Translations under genes and position numbers: made by a program
The notes under the pieces: model-generated
The model's input: only the letters and a program-made list of their open reading frames with translations
Told to the model about the DNA's origin: nothing
The model's database searches: none
Part shown: one piece after another, positions 7,492-15,865 of the stretch
Numbering within the stretch: position 1 is the stretch's first letter
How the letters are laid out: the number at the start of each line of letters is the position of its first letter
Assembly: GCF_044762655.1 (NCBI RefSeq)
Contig: NZ_JBIWER010000005.1
Span: 227,493-291,492 of the forward strand
Length of the DNA stretch: 64,000 bases
Direction: 5' to 3'
Source: Psychrobacillus sp044762655
GTDB lineage: Bacteria; Bacillota; Bacilli; Bacillales_A; Planococcaceae

Positions 7492-8418
7492 TTATTTTAA
7501 ATGCTTTAATACAACATCGGCCATTGCATCAACAAATTGAGGCTGTGCATTTGGCATTTCTGGGCGCACGTATGTCGCTCCGATGTCATCGCATACTACT
7601 TTACATTCATAGTCATTATCATAAAGGACCTCTAAATGCTCCGCTACGAATCCTACTGGAGTGTATACAAATGTAGTGTATCCTTTTTGTTCATGTAATT
7701 CACGAGTTAAATCCTGTACGTCTGGCCCAATCCAAGGCTCTGGTGTTTGTCCTGCACTTTGCCAACCTACTGCGTAGTTTTTCACGCCTGCAGCTGCGGC
7801 AATTAGATCTGCTGTTTCTTGTAATTGGTCTGGATATGGATCGCCTAGTTCTTTTATTTTTTCTGGTAGTGAGTGTGCTGAAACGATTAGACATGCTTTT
7901 TCGCGTTGCTCTTCTGTCATTTCTGCGAATGCTGCGCTAACCTTGTCGTTCCAATACTGGATGAATTTTGGTTCATCATACCAGCTTTCTACGGAAGTAA
8001 TTTTCAAGTTACCAAGCTTTTCTGCTTCCTCTTGAATACGACCATTATAGGACTTAATAGAGAACGTAGAGAAATGAGGTGCCAATACTATAGATACTGC
8101 TTCCGTAATGCCATCTTTATGCATTTCCGCAACCGCGTCCTCTAAGAAAGGCTCGATATGCTTCAATCCAATGTATAGCTTAAATTCAATTTCATCCTGC
8201 AATTCATTTAAACGGTTACATAATCCTTCTGCTTGGCTTTGCGTAATTTTAGCAAGCGGAGAAATCCCGCCGATTGCTTCGTAACGTCCAGTTAGATCAG
8301 CAAGCTGCTCATCACTTGGCTTACGACCATGTCTGATATGTGTATAATATCGTTCAATATCTGCCTCTGTGTAAGGAGTTCCATATGCCATTACTAATAA
8401 ACCCATTGTCTTTTTCAT
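7492..8418 (-). CDS. hemH: ferrochelatase (coproporphyrin ferrochelatase type)
   Basis: About 308 residues, very close to B. subtilis HemH (MGLLVMAYGTPY, YYTHIRHGRKPS, GLKHIEPFLEDAV, SAHSLPEKI, GFVAEHLEVLYDNDYECKV). It inserts Fe2+ into the porphyrin ring in the cytosol. The catalytic His of SAHSLPEK (about residue 183) and the Glu of AEHLEVLYD (about 264) are present. Firmicute enzymes of this type act on coproporphyrin III in the coproporphyrin-dependent heme pathway. Three start codons are possible within 9 bp; the ATG before KKTMG best fits the GAGG site. It forms an operon with hemE. Confidence 0.95.
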   Translation of the reverse strand: MKKTMGLLVMAYGTPYTEADIERYYTHIRHGRKPSDEQLADLTGRYEAIGGISPLAKITQSQAEGLCNRLNELQDEIEFKLYIGLKHIEPFLEDAVAEMHKDGITEAVSIVLAPHFSTFSIKSYNGRIQEEAEKLGNLKITSVESWYDEPKFIQYWNDKVSAAFAEMTEEQREKACLIVSAHSLPEKIKELGDPYPDQLQETADLIAAAAGVKNYAVGWQSAGQTPEPWIGPDVQDLTRELHEQKGYTTFVYTPVGFVAEHLEVLYDNDYECKVVCDDIGATYVRPEMPNAQPQFVDAMADVVLKHLK

Positions 8419-8436
8419 CATATTCACCTCAAAAAT

Positions 8437-9489
8437 TTAGTTTGATTTTGCTGCGATAAGTTCTTTACTATAATCATGCACAAAAGAGGTTAAACGTTTT
8501 AAAGTATCTGGATCTACTTCTGGGAACACTCCATGTCCAAGATTGAAAATATGTCCTGGCTGTGCCACCCCTTGTTCTACAATAATTTTTGCACGTTTTT
8601 CAATCTCTTCCCAACCGCCAATTAGATAGGATGGATCTAAATTCCCCATTAACGGCTTCGTTAATCCTTTTGCACGAGCTTCTTCTATAGATAAACGCCA
8701 GTCAATCCCAACCACGTTCACAGGAAGGTCATGCCACTCCATTGCTAAGTGGCTCGCACCAACACCGAATGTAATTAGCGGTACTCCTGTTTCACGAAGC
8801 TCCGTGAAAATACGTGTCATCACCGGTTTGATGAAAATACGGTAATCCGCTACATTCAATGCGCCAACCCACGAATCAAAGATTTGAATTGCCTTCGCAC
8901 CCGCTTTAACCTGTGCTTTGATATATACAATAATCATATCCGCAAGCTTGTCCATTAATGCAAACCACGCTTGTGGTTCGGATACCATAAATGCTTTCGT
9001 TTTGTTATAGCTTTTAGAAGGTCCCCCTTCAATCATATAACTTGCTAGCGTAAATGGAGCCCCTGCAAATCCGATTAGTGGAACATTTAGCTGCTCTGTC
9101 GTTAATAATTTTATTGTCTCTAAAACGAATGGTACATCGTCTTCAGGTGATAATTCGCCTAAATTAGCCACATCTTGTACAGTACGAATTGGATTGGAAA
9201 TAACAGGACCAACTCCTGATTTGATCTTAACATCTACGCCAATACCAACGAGCGGTGTAACAATATCCTTATAAAGGATGGCTGCATCGACATTGTAATT
9301 TTCTACTGGTAAACGTGTAACGTAAGCACATAATTCAGGTTCATGTGTAATTTGTTCCAAGGAATACTTTTCTTTTATTTTTCTGTATTCGGGTTGTGAT
9401 CTTCCAGCTTGCCTCATAAACCAAACTGGTGTGTGTTCTACTTGCTCTCCACGTGCTGCGCGAAGAAGGGTATCGTTAAATTTAGTCAT
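8437..9489 (-). CDS. hemE: uroporphyrinogen decarboxylase
   Basis: A 350-residue enzyme that removes four carboxyl groups from uroporphyrinogen III to give coproporphyrinogen III. The signature VWFMRQAGRSQPEYR lies near residues 22-36, with the substrate-binding GAPFTLASYMIEGG block around 140 and NLGHGVFPEVDP near 318. It is the first gene of a hemE-hemH unit with an 18-bp gap. It is divergent from hmoB, whose product opens the heme ring. The ATG follows AGGCAGGT. Confidence 0.95.
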   Translation of the reverse strand: MTKFNDTLLRAARGEQVEHTPVWFMRQAGRSQPEYRKIKEKYSLEQITHEPELCAYVTRLPVENYNVDAAILYKDIVTPLVGIGVDVKIKSGVGPVISNPIRTVQDVANLGELSPEDDVPFVLETIKLLTTEQLNVPLIGFAGAPFTLASYMIEGGPSKSYNKTKAFMVSEPQAWFALMDKLADMIIVYIKAQVKAGAKAIQIFDSWVGALNVADYRIFIKPVMTRIFTELRETGVPLITFGVGASHLAMEWHDLPVNVVGIDWRLSIEEARAKGLTKPLMGNLDPSYLIGGWEEIEKRAKIIVEQGVAQPGHIFNLGHGVFPEVDPDTLKRLTSFVHDYSKELIAAKSN

Positions 9490-9690
9490 TAAAGGTACCT
9501 GCCTCTCATTATATAAACGTACTGTTTTTACTATACGTTACCACTATAGACGTTCTTTTTTCTAAAGTATAGCAAAATAGGGTATTTGTCATAAAATTGT
9601 TCGGATTATTATATGATACTTGTGTATTATGTTTTTAAAGATTAGATTATGGGAAAGATATAATAAATAATAAGAAGGGAGATATTTTCC

Positions 9691-10185
9691 ATGTATTTAT
9701 ATATGACATCCGGAACACCGGAATTTATGCAATCCATAAAGAAGAAATACCCGAACGAACAGCTCTTTCTATTACACGGAACTGGAAATTCAGTTCTTAT
9801 CCAAGAGTCTTCCAATAAGACAGTTTTCCAAGTTCCAAGAAAATATGAAATTTTGGAATCTGTAGGACAATTTTCACATAAAGGTTACTTCGTATTGCAA
9901 CATATACCCATTACAGATGAAGGAAAATCTATTTTCGAGCACAAATATACGAACCTTGGTTCTACAGCGCAAATAGAGCCTGGGTTTATCGCATTGCGAG
10001 TGTTAAAACCTATTAAATCCGATACATATATTATTTTATCGGAATGGTCTGGTCCAAATAGCTATGAGGTTTGGGAAAAATCAGTCAATCTAGATTTTTC
10101 GATGGTTGCTGACAAACAAAATTTATTCACAAGCGCTCCATATATCGCAACTTATAAATCCACAGAAGAAGAGGAAGCTATTTAA
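9691..10185 (+). CDS. hmoB: heme-degrading monooxygenase HmoB-like
   Basis: A 164-residue homologue of B. subtilis HmoB/YhgC (about 166 residues), which releases iron from heme using an antibiotic-biosynthesis-monooxygenase (ABM) ferredoxin-like fold. The C-terminal half (GFIALRVLKPIKSDTYIILS plus the SWSG-type strand) is the ABM domain. The N-terminal half, with FLLHGTGNSVLIQESS, is the extension typical of HmoB. An AGAAGGGAG ribosome site precedes the ATG. It is divergent from hemE as in B. subtilis and is closed by a terminator that overlaps its stop. Confidence 0.88.
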   Translation: MYLYMTSGTPEFMQSIKKKYPNEQLFLLHGTGNSVLIQESSNKTVFQVPRKYEILESVGQFSHKGYFVLQHIPITDEGKSIFEHKYTNLGSTAQIEPGFIALRVLKPIKSDTYIILSEWSGPNSYEVWEKSVNLDFSMVADKQNLFTSAPYIATYKSTEEEEAI

Positions 10186-10202
10186 AGCTTCCTCTTCTTT
10201 TG
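10167..10202 (+). terminator. terminator between hmoB and ecsB
   Basis: AGAAGAGGAAGCT and AGCTTCCTCTTCT form a 13-bp stem and TTT follows. It overlaps the hmoB stop codon and lies 2 bp from the convergent ecsB stop, so it may serve both genes. Confidence 0.8.
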
Positions 10203-10203
10203 T

Positions 10204-11400
10204 TCATATTTTACTAATTCGTAAAGTCAATTCAGAAATAATTATCATCACTAGTGGTATAACGAGCAACTCCATTTTGAATCCTGCTTGTACTAAAATT
10301 ACAATTAACACGAAAACTGCTTGAATTAGTTGAATCACTCTGATCAATTTATCAACAGCTTTTTTCCGTGTTCCTTCATTAATAGGAAACAATAAATCCA
10401 TTCGGAATTCTTCGCCAGTAGATAAGGATTGACGTAGCTGTATGACCGTTGCAAATGAAAGTGCACTTGTAAATATAATTGCAACGATTGGAAACGGGAT
10501 GAATATAGCCCCGACCATCGCAAGCGCCGTGAGACGAACCCACAAATAGAAATAATCATTTGTGCGGATAAATGTACGTAAAACTAAATAAAACTGTGTA
10601 TTTTTTTGTTCATAAGGTGCTAGTTTGTACAGAACATCAAGCCATTTTCTTCGCTTTGTCATACCTTGAATATGGGGTACATCCGTAAAATAATTGGCAA
10701 AACGATAAAAACGCATCATACGCGCCTGTTCCACTTCGATGAAATGATCAAAAGGAAACGGTACTTCTGTTTTCTTCTTCTTCCAAGCTATTAAATACAG
10801 CACTTGAATAATGACGATTGCTAATAAAAAGAAATAGTAACCGCTCAACAAGAAATATAATCCCGCGAATAATAAAATCATTCGCATGAAATAATCTATC
10901 CAAACGTTTTTACCATTGGATGCCCAGCGATATTGGAACTCTGTTTGTATGCTCCAATACTTCCATATAAGGATTGCAACAAAGAAATATAAAATTTCCC
11001 CTGAGGTGGATCCTGCTATTCTTGTTAACAGTGGTATTGATACAACTAAAGCTGCCAACGGTACAATAATGGATGAAAAGAATGTCCAAGAAAGAGCGAG
11101 CTTCAGATATTCACCTAGTTTTGTTTCTAAAGGGAGAAAGTAAACACTATCCGCTTTTTTCATTAACGTAACTGGCGTACTAAGCGCTATTAAAATACTC
11201 ACAATGAAGGACACAACTAAAAAGGCGGGAAAATCCTTTGGAGCTGTATTTAGCCATTCACTATACGTATACCCTGCAGCACCAATTACGAATACAATAA
11301 CAATTGCGATATGCCCAGAAATAATATACTTCAAGTATTTTTGCAATTCATTTATATAAAATAAAAACCGTTTACTCCATACTTCACGCAAATTGTTCAT
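10204..11400 (-). CDS. ecsB: ABC transporter permease EcsB
   Basis: A 398-residue integral membrane protein (B. subtilis EcsB about 408) with about eight membrane segments and a large cytosolic loop containing PFDHFIEVEQARMMRFYRFAN near residues 215-235. It pairs with EcsA. In B. subtilis the Ecs transporter affects exoenzyme secretion, competence and intramembrane proteolysis by RasP; its substrate is unsettled. The start overlaps the end of ecsA by 17 bp, implying translational coupling. ecsC is not present downstream. Confidence 0.9.
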   Translation of the reverse strand: MNNLREVWSKRFLFYINELQKYLKYIISGHIAIVIVFVIGAAGYTYSEWLNTAPKDFPAFLVVSFIVSILIALSTPVTLMKKADSVYFLPLETKLGEYLKLALSWTFFSSIIVPLAALVVSIPLLTRIAGSTSGEILYFFVAILIWKYWSIQTEFQYRWASNGKNVWIDYFMRMILLFAGLYFLLSGYYFFLLAIVIIQVLYLIAWKKKKTEVPFPFDHFIEVEQARMMRFYRFANYFTDVPHIQGMTKRRKWLDVLYKLAPYEQKNTQFYLVLRTFIRTNDYFYLWVRLTALAMVGAIFIPFPIVAIIFTSALSFATVIQLRQSLSTGEEFRMDLLFPINEGTRKKAVDKLIRVIQLIQAVFVLIVILVQAGFKMELLVIPLVMIIISELTLRISKI

Positions 11401-12133
11401 TTTGCTGTTCCTTCGTCATTTCGATGTAAAGATCATCCAACGTTGCATCAGGCATTTGAAATGCAGCCCGTAGATCATCCATTGTCCCCTGAGCGCGAAT
11501 TTTCCCATTATGCAAGAGCAATATACGATCGCAGTATTTTTCAGCAGTAGTCAAAATATGAGTCGACATTAATACGGATGCTCCCTCATCTTTTCTTGAT
11601 TTCATCTGATCCAGTAATGATTGAATTCCTAATGGATCAAGTCCAACAAATGGTTCATCGATAATGAATAATGCTGGATTCACTAGAAACGCACACATAA
11701 TCATAACCTTTTGTCTCATTCCTTTAGAAAAATGAGCCGGAAACCAATTTAACCTTTTTTCCATACGAAACTCTTTTAGAAGAGCCTCTTTTCTCGCTTC
11801 AAAAACAGATTCATCTAGATTGTAGGCCATAGCTGTAAGCTGTAGATGTTCCTTTAATGTCAATTCATCATATAGCACTGGCGTTTCAGGGATATAGGAA
11901 AATGATGTACGATATTGTGCTGGATCCTCTTTCAACGTTTTACCATTAAGTAGAATTTCACCCTTTAAAGCGTTCATTGTCCCAATGATATGCTTGATGG
12001 TCGTACTTTTACCAGCACCATTCAACCCGATTAACCCTACTAGTTCTCCCTTTTCAATCGAAAAGTTTAAATCATGCAACACAGGCTTTCTAGTATAGCC
12101 GCCTGTCACGTCTTTGACTTCTAATACAGTCAT
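11384..12133 (-). CDS. ecsA: ABC transporter ATP-binding protein EcsA
   Basis: A 249-residue ATPase. Walker A GLNGAGKST is near residues 36-44, the signature region SKGMRQKVM near 135, Walker B LFIIDEP near 155, and the switch His in STHIL near 190. It is nearly collinear with B. subtilis EcsA (GGYTRKPVL, SYIPETPVLYDELTL). The ATG before TVLEV lies 7 bp after GAGG; the GTG nine bases upstream is inside the ribosome site. It is divergent from hit, the arrangement seen in B. subtilis. Confidence 0.93.
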   Translation of the reverse strand: MTVLEVKDVTGGYTRKPVLHDLNFSIEKGELVGLIGLNGAGKSTTIKHIIGTMNALKGEILLNGKTLKEDPAQYRTSFSYIPETPVLYDELTLKEHLQLTAMAYNLDESVFEARKEALLKEFRMEKRLNWFPAHFSKGMRQKVMIMCAFLVNPALFIIDEPFVGLDPLGIQSLLDQMKSRKDEGASVLMSTHILTTAEKYCDRILLLHNGKIRAQGTMDDLRAAFQMPDATLDDLYIEMTKEQQNEQFA

Positions 12134-12252
12134 CTTACGCACCTCACTTCTTATTCATAAGTTTACCAAAATAATTTCAAAAAATCCTCTATCTTTCCAC
12201 GGCCTGTCCTATTATATGTTAAACTTTTCATAACGATGAATATGGAGGGTAT

Positions 12253-12681
12253 ATGATGAGTGAATGTATTTTTTGTAAAATAATTGATGGTTCTATCCCG
12301 AGTGCGAAAATCTATGAAGATGAGTACGTGTATGCTTTTATGGATATAATGCCATTAACAAAAGGTCACACGCTAATTATTCCAAAAAATCACAAAGAGA
12401 ACGTTTATGATCTTTCTGAAGAGGAAGCAAGTAACTTATTTAAAGTTGTCCCAAAAATCGCTAGTGCACTGAAAGAAAGCTTTGGTCCAGTAGGCATGAA
12501 CCTATTAAATAATAATGGGGCACCAGCTGGACAAAGCGTGTTCCATTTCCATTTACACTTCATCCCACGCTATGATCAAACGGACGGCTTCCGCGCAACT
12601 TGGATCACGAAGGAGAAAATCTATACTCCGGAGGTCATTCAAAATTTAGCAGGAGAATTATATGAAAAATTGAAGAAGTAA
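12253..12681 (+). CDS. hit: HIT family hydrolase Hit
   Basis: A 142-residue histidine-triad protein. The triad HFHLHFIPRY lies near residues 98-107 and the N-terminus carries CIFCKIIDGSIPSAKIYED. HinT-type members hydrolyse nucleoside phosphoramidates such as AMP-lysine. Two adjacent ATGs follow GGAGGG; the first is kept. The neighbouring gene on the other strand is ecsA and the next downstream is trpP, as in B. subtilis. Confidence 0.92.
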   Translation: MMSECIFCKIIDGSIPSAKIYEDEYVYAFMDIMPLTKGHTLIIPKNHKENVYDLSEEEASNLFKVVPKIASALKESFGPVGMNLLNNNGAPAGQSVFHFHLHFIPRYDQTDGFRATWITKEKIYTPEVIQNLAGELYEKLKK

Positions 12682-12741
12682 TTCTTGCTTTTGATACACA
12701 GAGCACGTACAATCATAGATAAGATTCTTGCTAACGATCAC

Positions 12742-12798
12742 GAGGATACGTTAGAGGAAACCAACAAACAGAGCTTAGAAAAGTTGAGGAGAGATGAG
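12742..12798 (+). promoter_or_regulatory. putative TRAP-binding site of trpP
   Basis: GAG/TAG triplets occur at 12742, 12752, 12754, 12771, 12776, 12786, 12791 and 12796. The last six register positions (12771 to 12796) fall on an exact 5-base period, with only 12781 off-consensus (AAG). The final triplets cover the Shine-Dalgarno region and end 3 bases before the trpP ATG. TRAP binds (G/U)AG repeats spaced by 2-3 bases, and in B. subtilis it blocks trpP translation at the same place. Confidence 0.6.
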
Positions 12799-12801
12799 AA
12801 A

Positions 12802-13326
12802 ATGAATACAAAGAATTTAGTCTTGATGGCCTTATTAGTAGGGGTCGGCGCAGTGCTTTACATTATTATCCCTGGAATTAATGGTGGGATGAAACCAGAT
12901 TTCATGCTGACGATGATGTTCATAGGAATTCTGTTGTTCCCGAATGTTAAAAGTACTTTCTTACTTGGCATTTCAACAGGAGTTATTTCTGGACTGTTTT
13001 CTACTTTTCCAGGAGGATTCATTCCTAATATCATTGATAAAGCAGTGACAGCATTTGTTTTTCTAGGACTTGTCTTATTGCTAAACAAATTAGCCAATAA
13101 AGTTGCAATCGGGGTAGTACTTACAGGAATCGGTACACTTGTATCTGGTACAGTTTTTCTATCCACTGCTATTTTTGTTTTTGGTGCAGGTGCTATTTTC
13201 CAAGAGTTATTTGTTCTAGTTGTACTTCCAGCTATAGTCATTAATGCAATTGCATTCTTCATCATTTATCCGATTATCGGAAAATTGATCAAGCGTACTA
13301 ATTTTGACACTGCACTTACAGCATAA
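12802..13326 (+). CDS. trpP: tryptophan transporter TrpP
   Basis: A 174-residue membrane protein with about five or six hydrophobic segments, matching B. subtilis TrpP/YhaG (MNTKNLVLMALL, GMKPDFMLTMMFIGILL, FPGGFIPNIIDK, GTLVSGTVFLS). It takes up tryptophan; the family is related to small substrate-binding subunits of ECF transporters. The ATG is chosen because GAGGAGAG lies directly upstream; the open frame extends 117 bp further but lacks a ribosome site. That leader carries the TRAP-like repeat. It may be read with hit or from its own promoter. Confidence 0.88.
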   Translation: MNTKNLVLMALLVGVGAVLYIIIPGINGGMKPDFMLTMMFIGILLFPNVKSTFLLGISTGVISGLFSTFPGGFIPNIIDKAVTAFVFLGLVLLLNKLANKVAIGVVLTGIGTLVSGTVFLSTAIFVFGAGAIFQELFVLVVLPAIVINAIAFFIIYPIIGKLIKRTNFDTALTA

Positions 13327-13340
13327 AATATAAACTATTT

Positions 13341-13369
13341 GCTTTCCTTTTCGGAGGAAAGCTTTTTTT
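13341..13369 (+). terminator. terminator of trpP
   Basis: GCTTTCCT pairs with AGGAAAGC, followed by seven T residues, 14 bp after the stop. Confidence 0.85.
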
Positions 13370-13438
13370 GTATAAAATAATATGTTTTAATTATCATAAG
13401 GTAAGGAATAATACATACAAGCAAAGGAGTGAATTATT

Positions 13439-13810
13439 ATGAAACTAGCACCATTATTTTACGGTATTGCAACGGGTTTACTAGTGGGGGCTTCAACTGT
13501 ACTTATGACCACTCCAAGATCAGGTTCGGAAGTTCGATCTTCCTTGAAGTCAACTTCCAATGATTTTCGAGATAAGCTTTCAGATGTAAAGCTTCAGCTA
13601 GCGGATGTGAAACAAGCGATAAACAACTTAACAAATTCATCTAAAGAAGTTGTTCCAAGTACAATTGAAGATATTAAATCTAGTATTGCCCAATGGAAAA
13701 CGGAAACTGCCCCTCTACAAGCACATCTTCAGCAAGAAATTTCATCTATTCAAGAGGCAATGGCAGAACTTGAAAGTAAATTGCCAAAGAAAAATGAAGC
13801 AACAGTTTAA
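13439..13810 (+). CDS. yhaH: YtxH-domain protein YhaH
   Basis: A 123-residue protein with an N-terminal membrane segment (residues 3-25) followed by the YtxH motif MTTPRSGSEVRSSLK and a long coiled-coil-prone, Ser/Glu-rich tail. It matches B. subtilis YhaH in length (about 118) and position between trpP and hpr. YtxH-family proteins are often under general-stress control. No enzymatic motif is visible. The AAAGGAGTG ribosome site is strong and a terminator follows. Confidence 0.82.
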   Translation: MKLAPLFYGIATGLLVGASTVLMTTPRSGSEVRSSLKSTSNDFRDKLSDVKLQLADVKQAINNLTNSSKEVVPSTIEDIKSSIAQWKTETAPLQAHLQQEISSIQEAMAELESKLPKKNEATV

Positions 13811-13823
13811 TACCAATGAAAGA

Positions 13824-13857
13824 ATATATCCCATCACTATCGGGATATATTTTTTTA
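13824..13857 (+). terminator. terminator of yhaH
   Basis: ATATATCCC pairs with GGGATATAT, followed by seven T residues. Confidence 0.8.
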
Positions 13858-13859
13858 TG

Positions 13860-14156
13860 TGAGTTAATTTCATAATTACTTAATTATTTTAAAACACGAT
13901 TGTTCACTTAACTTTTTATTCGTTTTTAAGGTTATTCCTGTTGAGTGAAGAGGCAGGCGGCGACTCCAGCGGAAATCAGCGTTGTTCAGTTTCCCTATGT
14001 AATATGCTTTTTGGAATTGATTATGTAAAGGTCATTTTAAATCTTCTATACCGACAATTCATTATAAGTATAATAATATTTTTTTAACCTATATTCACTT
14101 ACATACTTTCTTGCTATAATGTTTGAAAGAAAATAAATACAGAAAGCAGTGTTTAT
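13860..14156. repeat. gap with decayed intergenic repeat
   Basis: Around 13935-13990 the words GGCGGCGACTCCAGCGGAAATCAGCG occur in pieces shared with the repeats at about 3925 and 31180-31570. The rest is A+T-rich and includes the hpr promoter region. No gene is seen. Confidence 0.4.
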
Positions 14157-14693
14157 ATGGCAGATCAATTTTATACGATGAAAGAAGCAATGCTTTACAG
14201 TCAGCGAATAGCTCAACTATCTAAAGCACTTTGGAAAGCAGTAGAAAAAGATTGGCAAACATGGATAAAACCTTTTGACTTGAATATAAATGAACATCAT
14301 ATTTTATGGATATCATACCATCTACAGGGTGCAACTATTTCTGATATAGCAAAATTTGGTGTAATGCATGTTTCTACAGCATTTAATTTTTCGAAAAAAT
14401 TAGAGGAACGAGGTCTACTTTCTTTTTCTAAACGGGATGACGATAAGCGTAATACATATGTGGATGTAACCAAAAAAGGAAAAGTACTGTTAGAAGGAAT
14501 GTATGAAAATTATCACGACTCTCCACATGCTGTGCTCGAAGGATCTCTTCCTATAAAAGAGCTATATGGAAAATTTCCAGATTTCATGGATGTAGCGGCT
14601 GTTATTCGCAATATTTATGGGGATGATTTCATGGATATTTTTGAAAGATCTTTAAAAAACATCGAAGATACATTTAGCTTCAAAGATGAATAA
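14157..14693 (+). CDS. hpr: MarR-family regulator Hpr (ScoC)
   Basis: A 178-residue transition-state regulator, shorter at the C-terminus than B. subtilis Hpr (203). The winged helix is visible as LNINEHHILWISYHLQGATI (about residues 42-61), FGVMHVSTAFNFSKKLEERG and the wing SFSKRDDDKRNTYVDVT. In B. subtilis it represses extracellular protease and peptide-transport genes and influences sporulation. Its ribosome site is weak. Position between yhaH and prsA agrees with the B. subtilis order. Confidence 0.9.
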   Translation: MADQFYTMKEAMLYSQRIAQLSKALWKAVEKDWQTWIKPFDLNINEHHILWISYHLQGATISDIAKFGVMHVSTAFNFSKKLEERGLLSFSKRDDDKRNTYVDVTKKGKVLLEGMYENYHDSPHAVLEGSLPIKELYGKFPDFMDVAAVIRNIYGDDFMDIFERSLKNIEDTFSFKDE

Positions 14694-14805
14694 TACTGCA
14701 TTTGAAAGCGGTTAATAATTCTTTACATTAAAGTAGTTGCTTTTTAGTAAAAAAAGGATTATCTTATGTATCTAATATCAAATTAATATATAGGAGTTGC
14801 ATACC

Positions 14806-15351
14806 GTGCACTGCTGGAAAACAATAAACGTGAGAAAACAATATGGTTTAGAGAGATTGTTTATACTATCCTCTTTAGTAGTTATATTAGTTTTTTCATT
14901 TGCATATGCCTTATTAGGAATTATTAATAATGAGCATAAATCGGATGATTACTTTTGGATATTCTTAATCGCATTTTTAGGTGTTTATCCTCTTCATAAA
15001 TTATGTCACTTTATCCCAATGTTTAGCCATAGAGATAAAATAAAGTTCATCGTCGTTAACCAATTTAGATTTATCCCTATTTTGCATTTACGTATAATAG
15101 AACCAATTCAAAAGCGTAGATTTCTATTTATCTTAATATCTCCTTTTATATTTGTTAATGTATTACTTATTATCGGTGCTTTTGCAATTCCTAATTTCGC
15201 TCACTACTTCACAATGTTATTTGCCTATCATTGTGGCATTTGTTTAATCGATTTAATCTATGTGAAGAATTTAAATAAGTCACCAAAGTCAGCCTATATC
15301 GAAGAAACAGACGCTGGGTACGAGATTTTAATAGTGGAACCAAACTATTAA
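14806..15351 (+). CDS. DUF3267 membrane protein
   Basis: A 181-residue protein with four hydrophobic segments. The HKLCH motif near residue 65 has the HxxxH spacing expected of DUF3267 proteins, which have been proposed as zinc-dependent membrane peptidases. The C-terminus (LIYVKNLNKSPKSAYIEETDAGYEILI) is the family's conserved tail. Proteolytic activity has not been shown. GTG at 14806 is taken as start because it lies 9 bp after AGGAG; the TTG at 14797 abuts that site. Its neighbours are the hpr regulator and a small membrane protein. Confidence 0.75.
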   Translation: MHCWKTINVRKQYGLERLFILSSLVVILVFSFAYALLGIINNEHKSDDYFWIFLIAFLGVYPLHKLCHFIPMFSHRDKIKFIVVNQFRFIPILHLRIIEPIQKRRFLFILISPFIFVNVLLIIGAFAIPNFAHYFTMLFAYHCGICLIDLIYVKNLNKSPKSAYIEETDAGYEILIVEPNY

Positions 15352-15421
15352 CAATATGTAACACTTGTATATCCCCCTCATTGTTTGTTATGCTAAATAA
15401 GGATATGAAGGGAGTCTAGAC

Positions 15422-15607
15422 ATGATTATATTCACGTTAGTTCTATTCTCAGCATTTTATTTGCTACAAATTAACCGAATGACATATGCTTTAGTAATGT
15501 CAAAAGAAATTCCGGAAGAGAAACATCCAAAGATTTTTCGTACAATCAATATTTTGATCACGATTCTTCTTGTTTCCTTTTACGTTGAGCTCGTTTATGC
15601 AGTTTAA
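15422..15607 (+). CDS. small membrane protein, unknown
   Basis: A 61-residue protein with two predicted membrane helices (about residues 2-17 and 44-61) joined by a charged loop containing KEIPEEKHPK. Not recognised. GAAGGGAG lies just upstream of the ATG and a strong terminator follows, so it is probably expressed as a single gene. Confidence 0.6.
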   Translation: MIIFTLVLFSAFYLLQINRMTYALVMSKEIPEEKHPKIFRTINILITILLVSFYVELVYAV

Positions 15608-15617
15608 GAGAAAAAAA

Positions 15618-15662
15618 GTGGACCCAAATCATATTTGATGATTTAGGGTCATTTCTTTTTTT
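15618..15662 (+). terminator. terminator after the 61-residue membrane protein
   Basis: GACCC and AAATCAT pair with ATGATTT and GGGTC, followed by a TTTCTTTTTTT tract. Confidence 0.8.
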
Positions 15663-15679
15663 CGCACTACCATCTGAAG

Positions 15680-15719
15680 GAAACTAAGATCGTTTTTAAG
15701 CAATCTTAGTTTCTCTTTT
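15680..15719 (-). terminator. terminator of the YjcZ-type gene
   Basis: GAAACTAAGAT and ATCTTAGTTTC form an 11-bp stem with a 12-base loop, directly downstream of the minus-strand mini-gene. The T tract is weak on the minus strand and better on the plus strand. Confidence 0.5.
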
Positions 15720-15723
15720 AAAA

Positions 15724-15834
15724 TTAGTAGATAAACGCTGCGCCCACAATGATCAACAAAATAAATAAAACTACGATCAAAGCAAAACCAGAGCCATTGT
15801 TATATCCACCGCCGCCGTTATATTGTCCGCTCAT
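15724..15834 (-). CDS. YjcZ family sporulation-type mini-protein
   Basis: A 36-residue protein. A hydrophilic N-terminus with a Gly/Asn run (SGQYNGGGGYNNGSG) is followed by one membrane helix (FALIVVLFILLIIVGAAFIY). This is the typical pattern of the YjcZ family of very small sporulation-associated membrane proteins. AAGGAGGTG lies 6 bp before the ATG. A minus-strand CATAGGATA box upstream resembles the -10 of SigK promoters, consistent with mother-cell expression. Confidence 0.8.
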   Translation of the reverse strand: MSGQYNGGGGYNNGSGFALIVVLFILLIIVGAAFIY

Positions 15835-15856
15835 TTAAAACACCTCCTTTTCCATG

Positions 15857-15865
15857 TATCCTATG
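15857..15865 (-). promoter_or_regulatory. SigK-like -10 element
   Basis: CATAGGATA on the minus strand fits the SigK -10 pattern CATANNNTA and lies about 23 bp before the start of the YjcZ-type gene. An AC dinucleotide lies 17-18 bp further upstream. A short sequence can match by chance. Confidence 0.35.

Noticed and set aside
12685..12801. N-terminal extension of trpP by 39 codons
   Set aside because: No ribosome site before it, no similarity to the family, and it carries the TRAP-like triplets; the ATG at 12802 fits B. subtilis TrpP.
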